Source: Pseudomonas sp. CFII64 (lineage in GTDB: Bacteria > Pseudomonadota > Gammaproteobacteria > Pseudomonadales > Pseudomonadaceae). From it: a stretch of 64,000 bases of DNA. The notes below the pieces were generated by a model. That model saw nothing but the letters and a program-made list of their open reading frames with translations. It ran no database searches and was not told where the DNA came from. Location of the stretch: contig NZ_ATLO01000049.1 of NCBI RefSeq assembly GCF_000416235.1, forward strand, positions 186,001 through 250,000, in the 5' to 3' direction. A program made the position numbers and the translations under genes. How positions within the stretch are numbered: position 1 is the stretch's first letter; the number at the start of each line of letters is the position of its first letter. Below are positions 41,857 to 51,247 of the stretch, in pieces.

Positions 41857-43334
41857 TAATGCTCCGGGACCCCAAGAGGTCGTTCTGCGGGTTTTTCGGT
41901 AGGTGGCGGCAGTGGTTTCTGCGGGACCGTCGGCCCGGCAGTGACGATCACCATCTTGTCTGCGCTCAAGTGTTTGCTCATGGCGGCCTTGACCTGCTCG
42001 ACAGTGACTTCCTGCGACTGGGTCATGAAGTCTTCGAGGAACGTCAGCGGCAGGTCATAAAAGCCGATGGCGCCCAATTGCCCAACGATAGCCGAGTTGC
42101 TGGCGGTGGACAGCGGGAAGCTGCCGGACAGTTCGCGCTTGGCATCGTCGAGTTCTTTCTGGGTCGGGCCGTTGGCGAGGAAGTCGCGCACGATATCCTG
42201 CACCAGTTTCAGGGTGTTTTCGCTGAGTTCGGCGCGGGTCTGCAAGCCAATCATGAACGGGCCTTGGGCCTGCATCGGGGTAAAACCCGAGGAAATGCCG
42301 TAGGTCAGGCCGCGCTTCTCACGCACTTCGGTCATCAGGCGACTACCGAAACCACCCCCGCCGAGCACCGAATTGCCCAGTGAAAGTGCGGCGAAATCCG
42401 GATCGTTACGGTCGATGCCCAGCTGCGCGAGCATCAGGTGAGTCTGCTTGGACGGGAACTCGATGTGGGTTTCCCCGGCCTTGGGCTCAACCGGCGTTGG
42501 CAGTTTCGCCAGCGCCGGGCCTTTTGGCAGCGATGCCGAGACCTGCGCGGCGATGGCTTGCGCTTCGTCCCGGGACAAATCGCCCACCAGGGCAATCACT
42601 GCGTTGCCGGCGGCGTAAGCCTTGGCGTGGAAGGCCTTGAGCTGCGCCAGAGTGATCGGCGTGATGGTCTGTGCGGTGCCTTCGCTTGGATGGCCGTAAG
42701 GGTGATCACCGTACAGGCGCTTGAACAGCTCTTTGCCCGCCAGCGCGCCGGGGTTCTGTTTCTGGTATTCGAAGCTGGCCAGCAGCTGGTTCTTGATCCT
42801 GGCCAGCGAATCAGCCGGGAAAGTAGGCTTGCCGACTACTTCGGAAAACAGCTTGAGCGCCGGGTCGCGTTTATCAGGCACGCTCAGGCTGCGGACCGAA
42901 GCCACGGCCATGTCGCGATAAGCGCCGTTGCTGAAATCAGCCCCCAGGCCTTCGAAACCTTCAGCGATGGCGCTGACGTCCTTGCCTTTGACGCCTTCGT
43001 TGAGCATCGCGTTGGTCAGCACGGCAATGCCGGGCGTGGCCTGATCCTGACTGCTGCCAGCGGCGAAGGTCAGGCGCAGGTCGAACATCGGCAGCTCGCG
43101 GGCTTCGACGAACAGCACTTTCGCGCCTTCGGCGGTTTTCCAGGTCTGGATGTTCAAGGCGCGGCGTGCCGGTGCCTTGCCGTCCAGCTCTTTGAGCGAT
43201 TGCAGTGCAGGTTGCGCGGGAGCGTCGGTCTTGACGGCATCTTCGGCAAGCGCCGTCTGTGCCGTGAAAACACTGAGTCCGGTGCTCAACAACAGACCAA
43301 ACAGCGTGTTACGTGGGCCGTTGCGCTCACTCAT
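41856..43334 (-). CDS. M16 family peptidase subunit without zinc-binding motif
   Basis: A 492-residue periplasmic protein with signal peptide (to AQTALAEDAV, about 31). The fold is M16 (two homologous halves), but the position of the HxxEH motif reads AMLNEGVKG and lacks both histidines, so it is non-catalytic. It keeps the C-half features (EVREKRGLTYGISS). It probably pairs with the active M16 protein encoded just upstream, as in known bacterial M16B heterodimers. Confidence 0.88.
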   Translation of the reverse strand: MSERNGPRNTLFGLLLSTGLSVFTAQTALAEDAVKTDAPAQPALQSLKELDGKAPARRALNIQTWKTAEGAKVLFVEARELPMFDLRLTFAAGSSQDQATPGIAVLTNAMLNEGVKGKDVSAIAEGFEGLGADFSNGAYRDMAVASVRSLSVPDKRDPALKLFSEVVGKPTFPADSLARIKNQLLASFEYQKQNPGALAGKELFKRLYGDHPYGHPSEGTAQTITPITLAQLKAFHAKAYAAGNAVIALVGDLSRDEAQAIAAQVSASLPKGPALAKLPTPVEPKAGETHIEFPSKQTHLMLAQLGIDRNDPDFAALSLGNSVLGGGGFGSRLMTEVREKRGLTYGISSGFTPMQAQGPFMIGLQTRAELSENTLKLVQDIVRDFLANGPTQKELDDAKRELSGSFPLSTASNSAIVGQLGAIGFYDLPLTFLEDFMTQSQEVTVEQVKAAMSKHLSADKMVIVTAGPTVPQKPLPPPTEKPAERPLGVPEH

Positions 43335-44683
43335 TTTGTTTTCTCCTCAGGCAGAACGTGCGCAACGCTGAGGCGCTCACGGGTGAAATAAGTGCTCGCG
43401 GCTTTCTGGATATCAGCCGGGGTGACGCTTTGCAGCGACGCCAGCTCTTCGTCAATCAACTTCCACGACAGGCCGACGGTTTCCAGCTCGCCAATGGTGC
43501 TGGCCTGGCTGGTGATGGAATCGCGTTCGTAGACCAGCCCGGCGATAACCTGCGCGCGGACCCGTTCCAGCTCTTCGGCAGAAGGCGGCTTGGTTTTCAG
43601 CTCGTTGAGCAGTTTCCAGATGCCGGCTTCCACGTTGGCGAGGGATTTTTTCTTCTGCACGTTGGGCGTGGCGCTGATTATGAACAGGCTGTCGCCACGG
43701 GCAAACGCGTCGTAGCTGGACGAAGCGCCGGAGACCAGTTCTTCGCCACGCTCCAGGCGCGACGGGATGCGGGCGCTGTAGCCGCCGTCGAGCAGGGCGG
43801 CGATCAGGCGCAGGGCATTGACCGAGCGCGGGTCTTCAGCGGTGGCCAGGCTCGGCACGTTGAAGCCGTACATCAGGCTCGGCATTTGCGTCTGCACATG
43901 CAGCGTGATCTGGCGTTCGCCGGGTTCGGCCAGTTCCAGGGGTTTTTTCGACGGCGGCACGTCACGACGCGGGATCGGACCAAAGAAGCGTTCGGCCAGG
44001 GCTTTGACCTCCTCCGGTTTTACATCACCGACCACCACCAGCGTGGCGTTGTTCGGCACGTACCAGGATTCATACCAGTGGCGCAATTCCTCGACTTTCA
44101 TGCGGTCCAGGTCAGCCATCCAGCCGATGGTCGGCGTGTGATAGCCGCTGGCCGGGTAGGCCATGGCCTTGAAGCGTTCATAGGCCTTGGCGTTCGGTTT
44201 GTCGTCGGTGCGCAGGCGACGCTCTTCCTTGATCACTTCGATCTCGCGGCTGAACTCGTCAGGCGGCAGCTTGAGGCTGGCCATGCGGTCCGCTTCCAGC
44301 TCGAAGGCAACGCTCAGGCGGTCGCGGGCCAGCACCTGGTAATAAGCGGTGTAGTCATCGCTGGTGAACGCGTTTTCTTCGGCGCCCAGATCGCGCAGGA
44401 TCAGCGAGGATTCGCCAGGGCCCGTCTTGGAGCTGCCCTTGAACATCATGTGTTCCAGCGCATGGGACAAACCGGTCTGGCCGGGCGTCTCGTAGCTGGA
44501 GCCGACTTTGTACCAGACCTGCGAAACCACCACTGGAGCGCGATGGTCTTCGCGTACGACCACTTTGAGGCCGTTATCGAGCATGAATTCGTGGGTGGGT
44601 TGCGGGTCGGCGGCCAATACTGTCAGGGGCAGACAAATTGTGCTGAGCAGCAGGCCTGCGGCGCGGCGGGCTAAAGCATTCAT
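43331..44683 (-). CDS. M16 family zinc metallopeptidase
   Basis: A 450-residue periplasmic peptidase with signal peptide (to LTVLAADPQ, about 26). The inverted zinc motif HxxEH is in LSHALEHMMFKG (about 76-80), and the third ligand Glu is in the downstream helix (EVIKEERRLRTDD). Its stop overlaps the start of the inactive M16 subunit by 4 bp. Probable substrate: short peptides or misfolded fragments in the periplasm. Confidence 0.92.
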   Translation of the reverse strand: MNALARRAAGLLLSTICLPLTVLAADPQPTHEFMLDNGLKVVVREDHRAPVVVSQVWYKVGSSYETPGQTGLSHALEHMMFKGSSKTGPGESSLILRDLGAEENAFTSDDYTAYYQVLARDRLSVAFELEADRMASLKLPPDEFSREIEVIKEERRLRTDDKPNAKAYERFKAMAYPASGYHTPTIGWMADLDRMKVEELRHWYESWYVPNNATLVVVGDVKPEEVKALAERFFGPIPRRDVPPSKKPLELAEPGERQITLHVQTQMPSLMYGFNVPSLATAEDPRSVNALRLIAALLDGGYSARIPSRLERGEELVSGASSSYDAFARGDSLFIISATPNVQKKKSLANVEAGIWKLLNELKTKPPSAEELERVRAQVIAGLVYERDSITSQASTIGELETVGLSWKLIDEELASLQSVTPADIQKAASTYFTRERLSVAHVLPEEKTK

Positions 44684-44950
44684 TCGTAATTTGAACCTGT
44701 AGGACGGCCCGCGTGAACTTAGCGTCGGCGGGCGCGGGGGTGTTAGGATACTGGTCCGTTGAGTCCGGAGCCACGGCTGAAACAGCCATCAACGTTTCGG
44801 ACCTGACGAAACCTGCTCAAATCGGCTCGTACGGTACCCGTATAAAGAGCTGAAGGGTGAACAAGCAGTCGCAAACGTAGTCTGTTTTGCATGTCAGAAT
44901 TTTCAGAGGCGCCGCTCTGGCGCGTCGCTACCTTGAGATAGCCGTCCTCC

Positions 44951-46507
44951 ATGTTTGGTTCCAACGACGACAAGAAGAACCCAGCCCCGGCTGGCGAGAA
45001 GAAAGGCCTGTTCGGATGGCTGCGCAAGAAGCCGCAGGAAACCGTAGTCGAACAGCCACAAGAGCTCCCTGCAGATGCAGCCGCGCCTGAGCCGATTGTC
45101 GAATCGGCTCCGCTGGTCGCCGAGCCGCAGTTTGTCCCGGCGACGACGCCGGAACCTGTGCGCGAAGCCGTCCACGCCGAGCCGCAGCCGATCAATCCGC
45201 CTGCGCAGGCCCAGCCGTGGCTGACCTTGCCGGTTGCCGAAGAGTCGGTGGCGCTGATCGACGAGCTTGAGCCACACGTCACACCGCCGATTGGGCCGCC
45301 GGTGATTTTCCATCCGCAGCCGGCCCCGACTCCAGAGCCTGCGCTTGAACCAGAGCCGCGAATTGACGTGCCAATGGTCGAGCCCGAATCGACCATCATG
45401 CCAGAGCCGGAGCCGGAGCCGGAGCCAGAGCCAGAGCCAGAGCCAGAGCCCGTCGCTGTAGCGCCGGTGATCGTCCCGGTCGCGCCTGCTGCTGCGCCAG
45501 TGATCGCGCCTGTTGTGGTCGCTCCTGAGCCAGAACCTGCGCCTCCGGCCGTCGCGCCCGTGACCGAAGCCGCCAAAGCCGGTTTCTTTGCCCGCCTCAA
45601 GCAAGGCCTGTCGAAAACCAGCGCCAGTCTTGGCGAAGGCATGGCCAGCCTGTTTCTCGGCAAGAAAGTCATCGACGATGATTTGCTCGAAGAAATCGAA
45701 ACCCGTCTGCTGACCGCCGACGTTGGCGTCGAAGCCACCGGCGTGATCATTCAAAGCCTGACCCAGAAGGTCGCACGCAAGCAGCTGACCGATGCCGACG
45801 CGCTGTACAAATCCCTGCAAGCCGAGCTGGCTGCGCTGCTCAAACCGGTTGAACAGCCGCTGATCATCGACAGCAGCCGCCGTCCGTTCGTGATTCTGGT
45901 GGTGGGCGTGAATGGCGCGGGCAAGACCACGACCATCGGCAAGCTGGCCAAGAAGCTGCAACTGGAAGGCAAGAAAGTCATGCTGGCTGCGGGCGACACC
46001 TTCCGCGCCGCCGCTGTCGAGCAGTTGCAGGTCTGGGGTGAGCGCAACAATATTCCAGTCATCGCCCAACACACCGGCGCCGATTCCGCTTCGGTGATCT
46101 TCGATGCCGTGCAGGCCGCCAAGGCCCGTGGCATCGATGTGTTGATCGCTGACACCGCCGGGCGTCTGCACACCAAAGACAACCTGATGGAAGAGCTGAA
46201 AAAGGTTCGTCGGGTCATGGGCAAGCTCGACGCCGACGCGCCGCACGAAGTGCTGTTGGTACTCGACGCCGGCACCGGCCAGAATGCCATCAACCAGGCC
46301 AAACAGTTCCACCAGACCGTTTCCCTGACCGGTCTGGCCCTGACCAAGCTCGACGGCACTGCCAAGGGCGGGGTGATTTTCGCGCTGGCCAAGCAATTCG
46401 GGCTGCCGATTCGTTACATCGGCGTGGGCGAAGGCATTGATGACCTGCGCACCTTTGAAGCCGAACCCTTTGTCCAGGCTCTGTTTGCGGAGCGGGAGCG
46501 CACATGA
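44951..46507 (+). CDS. ftsY: Signal recognition particle receptor FtsY
   Basis: A 518-residue SRP receptor GTPase. A long Pro/Glu-rich acidic A domain (1-200) includes a hexanucleotide-encoded Glu-Pro run. Then come the N domain (FFARLKQGLSKTSASLGEG) and the G domain with G1 GVNGAGKTTTIGKLA, DTAGRLHTKDNLMEEL (G3) and TKLDGTAKGG (G4). It receives ribosome-SRP complexes at the inner membrane. It is the first gene of ftsYEX and overlaps ftsE by 4 bp. Confidence 0.96.
   Translation: MFGSNDDKKNPAPAGEKKGLFGWLRKKPQETVVEQPQELPADAAAPEPIVESAPLVAEPQFVPATTPEPVREAVHAEPQPINPPAQAQPWLTLPVAEESVALIDELEPHVTPPIGPPVIFHPQPAPTPEPALEPEPRIDVPMVEPESTIMPEPEPEPEPEPEPEPEPVAVAPVIVPVAPAAAPVIAPVVVAPEPEPAPPAVAPVTEAAKAGFFARLKQGLSKTSASLGEGMASLFLGKKVIDDDLLEEIETRLLTADVGVEATGVIIQSLTQKVARKQLTDADALYKSLQAELAALLKPVEQPLIIDSSRRPFVILVVGVNGAGKTTTIGKLAKKLQLEGKKVMLAAGDTFRAAAVEQLQVWGERNNIPVIAQHTGADSASVIFDAVQAAKARGIDVLIADTAGRLHTKDNLMEELKKVRRVMGKLDADAPHEVLLVLDAGTGQNAINQAKQFHQTVSLTGLALTKLDGTAKGGVIFALAKQFGLPIRYIGVGEGIDDLRTFEAEPFVQALFAERERT
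45404..45450 (+). repeat. Hexamer tandem repeat inside ftsY
   Basis: About eight copies of GAGCCN encode a (Glu-Pro)n run at residues about 152-167 in the linker-like A domain. Length is likely to vary between strains through slippage without changing the frame. Confidence 0.85.
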
Positions 46508-47175
46508 TTCGTTTCGAACAGGTCGGTAAACGCTATCCGAACGGACACGTCGGCCTGCATGAGCTGAGCTTTCGAGTACGTCGCGGTGAATTCTTGTTCG
46601 TCACCGGCCACTCCGGTGCTGGCAAAAGCACCTTGTTGCGCCTGCTGCTGGCCATGGAACGCCCGACCACCGGCAAGCTGCTGCTGGCCGGTCAGGATCT
46701 GGGCCAGATCACCACGGCGCAGATTCCGTTTCTGCGTCGGCAGATCGGCGTGGTGTTCCAGAACCACCAGTTGCTGTTTGATCGCACGGTGTTCAACAAC
46801 ATTGCCTTGCCGTTGCAGATTCTTGGCTTGTCCAAGGCCGAGATCAACAAGCGTGTCGATTCCGCATTGGAGCGCGTGGCGCTGTCGGACAAGACCGATC
46901 TGTATCCCGGCGACCTGTCCACCGGTCAACAGCAGCGCGTCGGCATCGCCCGCGCCATCGTGCATCGCCCGGCTTTGCTGCTGGCCGATGAACCGACCGG
47001 TAACCTCGACCCACGTCTGGCGGCGGAAATCATGGGCGTGTTCGAAGACATCAATCGGCTGGGCACCAGCGTGCTGATCGCCAGTCACGACCTGGCCCTG
47101 ATCGCCCGCATGCGCCATCGCATGCTGACCTTGCAGCGCGGCCGCTTGATCGGCGACGGGGAGGCTGGGGTATGA
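46504..47175 (+). CDS. ftsE: Cell division ATP-binding protein FtsE
   Basis: A 223-residue ABC ATPase. Walker A GHSGAGKSTLLR (about 36-47), signature LSTGQQQRVGIARA, Walker B LLLADEPTGNLD, and H-loop SHDLAL. With FtsX it controls periplasmic amidases at the septum. It overlaps both ftsY and ftsX by 4 bp. Confidence 0.96.
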   Translation: MIRFEQVGKRYPNGHVGLHELSFRVRRGEFLFVTGHSGAGKSTLLRLLLAMERPTTGKLLLAGQDLGQITTAQIPFLRRQIGVVFQNHQLLFDRTVFNNIALPLQILGLSKAEINKRVDSALERVALSDKTDLYPGDLSTGQQQRVGIARAIVHRPALLLADEPTGNLDPRLAAEIMGVFEDINRLGTSVLIASHDLALIARMRHRMLTLQRGRLIGDGEAGV

Positions 47176-48203
47176 GTGCCACACGTTCGTCCAAGGTTTC
47201 CGATCGCGTCGCGCCAAAAGCCGCCGAACCGACGCCGCAGAAAAAACCCAAGAAAAACAGCCACGATGACGACGGACCGGATTTCGGCACGCTGTTCAAC
47301 GCCTGGCTGGAAAGCCATCGCTCCAGTCTGGCCGACAGTTTGCGTCGCCTGGGCAAGCAGCCGATTGGCAGCTTCTTTACCTGTCTGGTCATGGCTATCG
47401 CCTTGAGCCTGCCGATGGGCTTGTCGTTGCTGTTGAACAACGTCGAGCGTCTGGGCGGTTCCTGGCAGCGCGCGGCGCAGATTTCGCTGTACCTCAAGCT
47501 CGATGCCAGCGCCAGTGAAGGCGACAAGCTGCGCGACGAAATCAAGCTGATGCCGGGGGTTGCCGACGCTGAATACATCAGCCGCGAGCAGGCCTTGACC
47601 GAGTTCCAGCAGCAATCGGGCCTGGGCGAGGCGCTCAAGGAGTTGCCGGAAAACCCGTTGCCGGGCGTCGTGCTGGTCACGCCGAACGAAGTCGACAAGC
47701 CCGCGCTGGAAGCACTGCGCACCCGTCTGGCGCAAATGCCGAAAGTGCAGCAGGCACAACTGGACCTGGTCTGGGTCGAGCGTCTGGCGGCAATCCTGAA
47801 ACTGGGCGACCGCTTTGTGTTTGGCCTGACGGTCCTGCTGGTGCTGGCCTTGCTGCTGGTGATTGGTAACACCATTCGTCTGCACATCGAGAACCGACGC
47901 ACGGAAATCGAAGTCATCAAGCTGGTTGGCGGCACCGATAGTTATGTACGGCGTCCGTTCCTTTATATGGGCGCATTGTATGGTCTCGGGGCAGGGTTTC
48001 TGTCTTGGGGGGTTCTGGCTTTTGGTCTAGACTGGCTCAACGACGCGGTTGTCGGGCTGGCCGGGCTGTATGGAAGTGACTTCGCGCTGGCCGGTGTTCC
48101 GCTCGCAGATGGCCTTTCGCTCTTGCTTGGAGCGGTGCTCTTGGGGTATATCGGTGCGTGGATTGCAGTAGCACGCCATTTGAGTGAGTTGGCACCTCGG
48201 TAA
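47172..48203 (+). CDS. ftsX: Cell division permease-like protein FtsX
   Basis: A 343-residue protein: a cytoplasmic Lys/Pro-rich N-terminus, first helix at about 60-85, a periplasmic domain (90-225) that contacts EnvC-type activators, then three membrane helices (FVFGLTVLLVLALLLVIGN onward) with the conserved NRRTEIEVIKLVGGTDSYVR loop. Partner of FtsE. Confidence 0.95.
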   Translation: MSATRSSKVSDRVAPKAAEPTPQKKPKKNSHDDDGPDFGTLFNAWLESHRSSLADSLRRLGKQPIGSFFTCLVMAIALSLPMGLSLLLNNVERLGGSWQRAAQISLYLKLDASASEGDKLRDEIKLMPGVADAEYISREQALTEFQQQSGLGEALKELPENPLPGVVLVTPNEVDKPALEALRTRLAQMPKVQQAQLDLVWVERLAAILKLGDRFVFGLTVLLVLALLLVIGNTIRLHIENRRTEIEVIKLVGGTDSYVRRPFLYMGALYGLGAGFLSWGVLAFGLDWLNDAVVGLAGLYGSDFALAGVPLADGLSLLLGAVLLGYIGAWIAVARHLSELAPR

Positions 48204-48225
48204 ATTTTTCTTCATCTATTGACCA

Positions 48226-48309
48226 TGTAGGACCGGCTTCAGCCGGGAGCAGGCGATTCACGGTGCGGAGGGTTTTCACGCACCTCGCGGCCAAAGCCGC
48301 TCCTGCGAG
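48226..48309. repeat. REPIN with diverged arm, upstream of rpoH
   Basis: GTAGGACCGGCTTCAGCCGGGAG pairs with a diverged right arm (CTCGCGGCCAAAGCCGCTCCTGC), in the 186-bp gap between ftsX and rpoH and so within the likely rpoH promoter region. Confidence 0.85.
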
Positions 48310-48389
48310 TTATGGAACTTGTCCAGCGGTTCCCGGTCAATTTCGCAGTGCTGAACTGCACGAGTCATGTGTCGGAGGTATCGTTTCGT

Positions 48390-49244
48390 ATGACCACTTC
48401 TTTGCAACCTGTCTATGCATTAGCCCCAGGCGCGAACCTGGAAGCCTATGTACACACCGTGAACAGCATCCCTTTGCTGACGCCGGAGCAGGAGCGTGAA
48501 CTGGCTGAGAGTTTGTATTATGAGCAGGATTTGGGGGCGGCTCGGCAGATGGTCCTCGCCCACCTGCGTTTTGTCGTGCATATCGCACGCAGCTATTCCG
48601 GCTACGGTCTGGCCCAGGCTGACCTGATCCAGGAAGGCAACGTTGGCCTGATGAAAGCCGTGAAGCGCTTCAACCCGGAAATGGGTGTGCGTCTGGTGTC
48701 CTTCGCCGTTCACTGGATCAAGGCGGAAATCCACGAGTTCATCCTGCGCAACTGGCGCATCGTCAAGGTCGCGACCACCAAGGCGCAGCGCAAGCTGTTC
48801 TTCAATCTGCGCAGCCAGAAGAAACGTCTGGCCTGGCTGAACAATGAAGAAGTGCATCGCGTGGCGGAAAGCCTCGGCGTCGAGCCACGTGAAGTGCGCG
48901 AGATGGAAAGCCGTCTGACCGGTCACGACATGGCGTTCGACCCGGCTACCGAAGCCGACGACGACAGCGCGTTCCAGTCGCCTTCCAATTATCTGGAAGA
49001 CCACCGTTACGATCCGGCGCGTCAGCTGGAAGATTCTGACTGGACCGACAATTCAACGGCCAATCTGCATCAGGCGCTGGAAGTGCTGGACGATCGCAGC
49101 CGCGATATTCTCTATCAGCGCTGGCTGGCTGAAGAGAAAGCCACGCTGCATGACCTGGCGCAGAAGTACAACGTCTCCGCCGAGCGTATTCGTCAGCTGG
49201 AAAAAAGCGCGATGAATAAGCTCAAGTTGTCGATTGCCGCGTAA
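48390..49244 (+). CDS. rpoH: RNA polymerase heat-shock sigma factor RpoH (sigma-32)
   Basis: A 284-residue sigma factor. Region 2 includes LAHLRFVVHIARSYSGYGLA, the core-binding IQEGNVGLMKAVKRF and the -10 reading VSFAVHWIKAEI. The RpoH box lies around QRKLFFNLRSQKK (about 131-143). Region 4 HTH is in TLHDLAQKYNVSAERIRQLE. ATG 48390 has GGAGGT upstream. It follows ftsYEX, as in most gammaproteobacteria, and a terminator follows it. Confidence 0.97.
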   Translation: MTTSLQPVYALAPGANLEAYVHTVNSIPLLTPEQERELAESLYYEQDLGAARQMVLAHLRFVVHIARSYSGYGLAQADLIQEGNVGLMKAVKRFNPEMGVRLVSFAVHWIKAEIHEFILRNWRIVKVATTKAQRKLFFNLRSQKKRLAWLNNEEVHRVAESLGVEPREVREMESRLTGHDMAFDPATEADDDSAFQSPSNYLEDHRYDPARQLEDSDWTDNSTANLHQALEVLDDRSRDILYQRWLAEEKATLHDLAQKYNVSAERIRQLEKSAMNKLKLSIAA

Positions 49245-49255
49245 GCGCTAGCCGA

Positions 49256-49288
49256 ACAAAAAAACGCCCCGAAAGGGGCGTTTTTTAT
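49256..49288 (+). terminator. Intrinsic terminator of rpoH
   Basis: AAAACGCCCC GAAA GGGGCG TTTTTT, a GAAA-tetraloop stem with A- and T-runs, 12 bp after rpoH. Confidence 0.92.
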
Positions 49289-49344
49289 TGGGCTGTCCGG
49301 CTCACTCTTCCGGCATCACGCAAACACTGGAATTGGAATGCATT

Positions 49345-49438
49345 CCGTAGGACTGGCTTTAGCCGGGAGGGGGGCGGTACATTCGCTGCGAACCCTTGGT
49401 CAGGAATGAAGCTCTCCCGGCTAAAGCCGGTCCTACGG
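49345..49438. repeat. REPIN, near-identical to the one at 51248
   Basis: CCGTAGGACTGGCTTTAGCC and its inverse surround a middle that begins GGGGGGCGGTACATTCGC. The whole unit differs at only about four positions from the REPIN at 51248-51340. Confidence 0.92.
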
Positions 49439-49462
49439 TTCGCCTGTTTTCCGCGCGACCGG

Positions 49463-50173
49463 TCAAAACGTGCGGCTATGATTCAATCCGGTCAGATACT
49501 CATCCCCGCCCAACTGGCGCATCTGCTGGCGGATCCAGCCGGCTCGGCGCAGCACGTAGCTGCTCGGGCGGCTTGCGCTCCATTTGCGGGGGTTGGGCAG
49601 GACGGCGGCCAGATAGCTCGCCTGTTGCGTGGACAGGGCGCTGGCGTTGACACCGAAGTGGTGCTTTGCCGCCGCCTGGGCGCCGAACACGCCTTCATCC
49701 CATTCGACACTGTTCAGGTAGACCTCAAGAATCCGCTCCTTGGACCAGAGCATCTCGATCAGCAGGGTGAACCACGCTTCCAGGCCCTTGCGCAGATAAC
49801 TGCGCCCGGACCACAGGAACAGGTTCTTCGACACCTGCTGGCTCAAGGTGCTCGCGCCGCGAATCGAACCGCCCAGCTCGTTATGGCTGATAGCAGCCTG
49901 AATGGCACCGACGTCAAACCCCCAATGCTCGGCGAATTTCTGATCTTCACCGGCAATCACGGCGATTTTCAGGTTATTGGAGATTTTTTCCCACGGTTCC
50001 CAGTCGCGTTGCAGATCGATGGGCTGGCCGTCGAACCAGGATTCAACCTTGCGCTCGACCATCAGTGCGGTGCCGGGCGGCGGCACGAAACGGAAGATCA
50101 AAACCAGAACGACGCTGCCCGCTGCAAACCAGAGCAGGCCTTTGATGAACCGTTGCACAATTAAACGCAGCAT
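49463..50173 (-). CDS. mtgA: Monofunctional peptidoglycan glycosyltransferase MtgA
   Basis: A 236-residue inner-membrane GT51 transglycosylase with one N-terminal helix (LLWFAAGSVVLVLIFRFVP). Catalytic Glu is in AVIAGEDQKFAEHWGFD (about 78), and the conserved GASTLSQQVSKNLFL and KERILEVYLNSVEW motifs follow. It polymerises lipid II without transpeptidase activity. Confidence 0.95.
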   Translation of the reverse strand: MLRLIVQRFIKGLLWFAAGSVVLVLIFRFVPPPGTALMVERKVESWFDGQPIDLQRDWEPWEKISNNLKIAVIAGEDQKFAEHWGFDVGAIQAAISHNELGGSIRGASTLSQQVSKNLFLWSGRSYLRKGLEAWFTLLIEMLWSKERILEVYLNSVEWDEGVFGAQAAAKHHFGVNASALSTQQASYLAAVLPNPRKWSASRPSSYVLRRAGWIRQQMRQLGGDEYLTGLNHSRTF

Positions 50174-50253
50174 AGAGATGGCTTGGCCGAACCCGTTGAG
50201 CGGGCCATTATACAGACCGTGCGCCTTTGGACGATTTTTGACTGGAGTTCTCG

Positions 50254-50631
50254 ATGCTTCGTAGCTTTTTAATGCTTGCCGCCTTCTTTGGTTTCACCGG
50301 CGTGGCCTTGGGCGCATTCGCGGCCCATGGCCTGAAAAACCGCTTGAGCGCTGAGTACCTGGCTATTTTCCATACAGGTGTGCTCTATCAGCTGGTGCAT
50401 GCGCTGGCGTTGCTGGGCGTGGCGTTGCTCGCGGCGCAGATTCCCGGCCGCTTGATGACCCTGGCCGGTTACTCGTTCGCCGTCGGCATCCTGCTGTTCT
50501 CCGGCAGCCTTTATCTGCTGACGCTGACCGGAGTCAGCAAGCTGGGCATCATCACGCCGTTTGGCGGGCTGGCGTTTTTGATCGGCTGGGCGATTCTCGG
50601 TCTGGCCGCCTGGCGTCTGGGCGGGGTTTGA
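50254..50631 (+). CDS. DUF423 family membrane protein
   Basis: A 125-residue protein with four membrane helices and the DUF423 (YgdD) hallmark GAFAAHGLKNRLS followed by FHTGVLYQLVHALALL. Inner-membrane protein of unknown function, common beside mtgA-type genes in Pseudomonas. Confidence 0.9.
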   Translation: MLRSFLMLAAFFGFTGVALGAFAAHGLKNRLSAEYLAIFHTGVLYQLVHALALLGVALLAAQIPGRLMTLAGYSFAVGILLFSGSLYLLTLTGVSKLGIITPFGGLAFLIGWAILGLAAWRLGGV

Positions 50632-50795
50632 TGACCGCTGCCGCAACATGAAATCTCTGACATAAAGGCACTTCGTTCAACGATAAATCCAGTGCCGCGC
50701 TATGGTAAGGATAACGCTTGAGCCTTGCGCGGCTTGAGCCGAAGCCACGGATCCAAGGTCTGATGGCTGAGTCTCATAAAAAATCTGGAGAAAAC

Positions 50796-51233
50796 ATGAA
50801 GACCTTGTTGGTAAAAACTGCTCTCACCGGCCTCTTGCTGAGCGCCTCCCTTCTCGCCAGCGCAGCCGACGTTCCGCACACCGCGTCACCTGCGGGCGCC
50901 GAGGTTTACATTATCTCGCCCAAGGACGGCGCGACCGTTCCGGGTACGTTCAAGGTTCAGTTCGGTCTCAAAGGCATGGGCGTTGCGCCAGCGGGCGTGG
51001 ATGTTCCCGACACCGGTCACCATCATTTGCTGATTGATGTGAAAGATCAGCCTGACCTCAACGCGCCGTTGCCGGTGAGCGATAACATCCGCCACTTCGG
51101 CAAAGGCCAGACCGAAACCGAAGTCACCCTGGCGCCGGGTCGCCACACCCTGCAATTGATCGTCGGCGACAAGAGCCACATCCCGCTCAACCCTTCGGTC
51201 GAGTCGAAGGCGATTACGGTGAATGTCAAATAA
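50796..51233 (+). CDS. DUF4399 periplasmic protein
   Basis: A 145-residue exported protein: signal peptide to LASAADVPH, then a DUF4399 domain with FGLKGMGVAPAGVD and TGHHHLLIDV, a His triad that could bind metal. ATG 50796 has TGGAGA upstream; in-frame upstream codons are not conserved. Function unknown; possibly copper- or lipid-related by its histidines, which is only a guess. Confidence 0.87.
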   Translation: MKTLLVKTALTGLLLSASLLASAADVPHTASPAGAEVYIISPKDGATVPGTFKVQFGLKGMGVAPAGVDVPDTGHHHLLIDVKDQPDLNAPLPVSDNIRHFGKGQTETEVTLAPGRHTLQLIVGDKSHIPLNPSVESKAITVNVK

Positions 51234-51247
51234 TCGGCGCCCATTAC

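Noticed and set aside
44903..46396. 497-codon antisense frame opposite ftsY
   Set aside because: Shadow of ftsY; its LWLWLWLRLRL run is simply the reverse reading of the Glu-Pro hexamer repeat.
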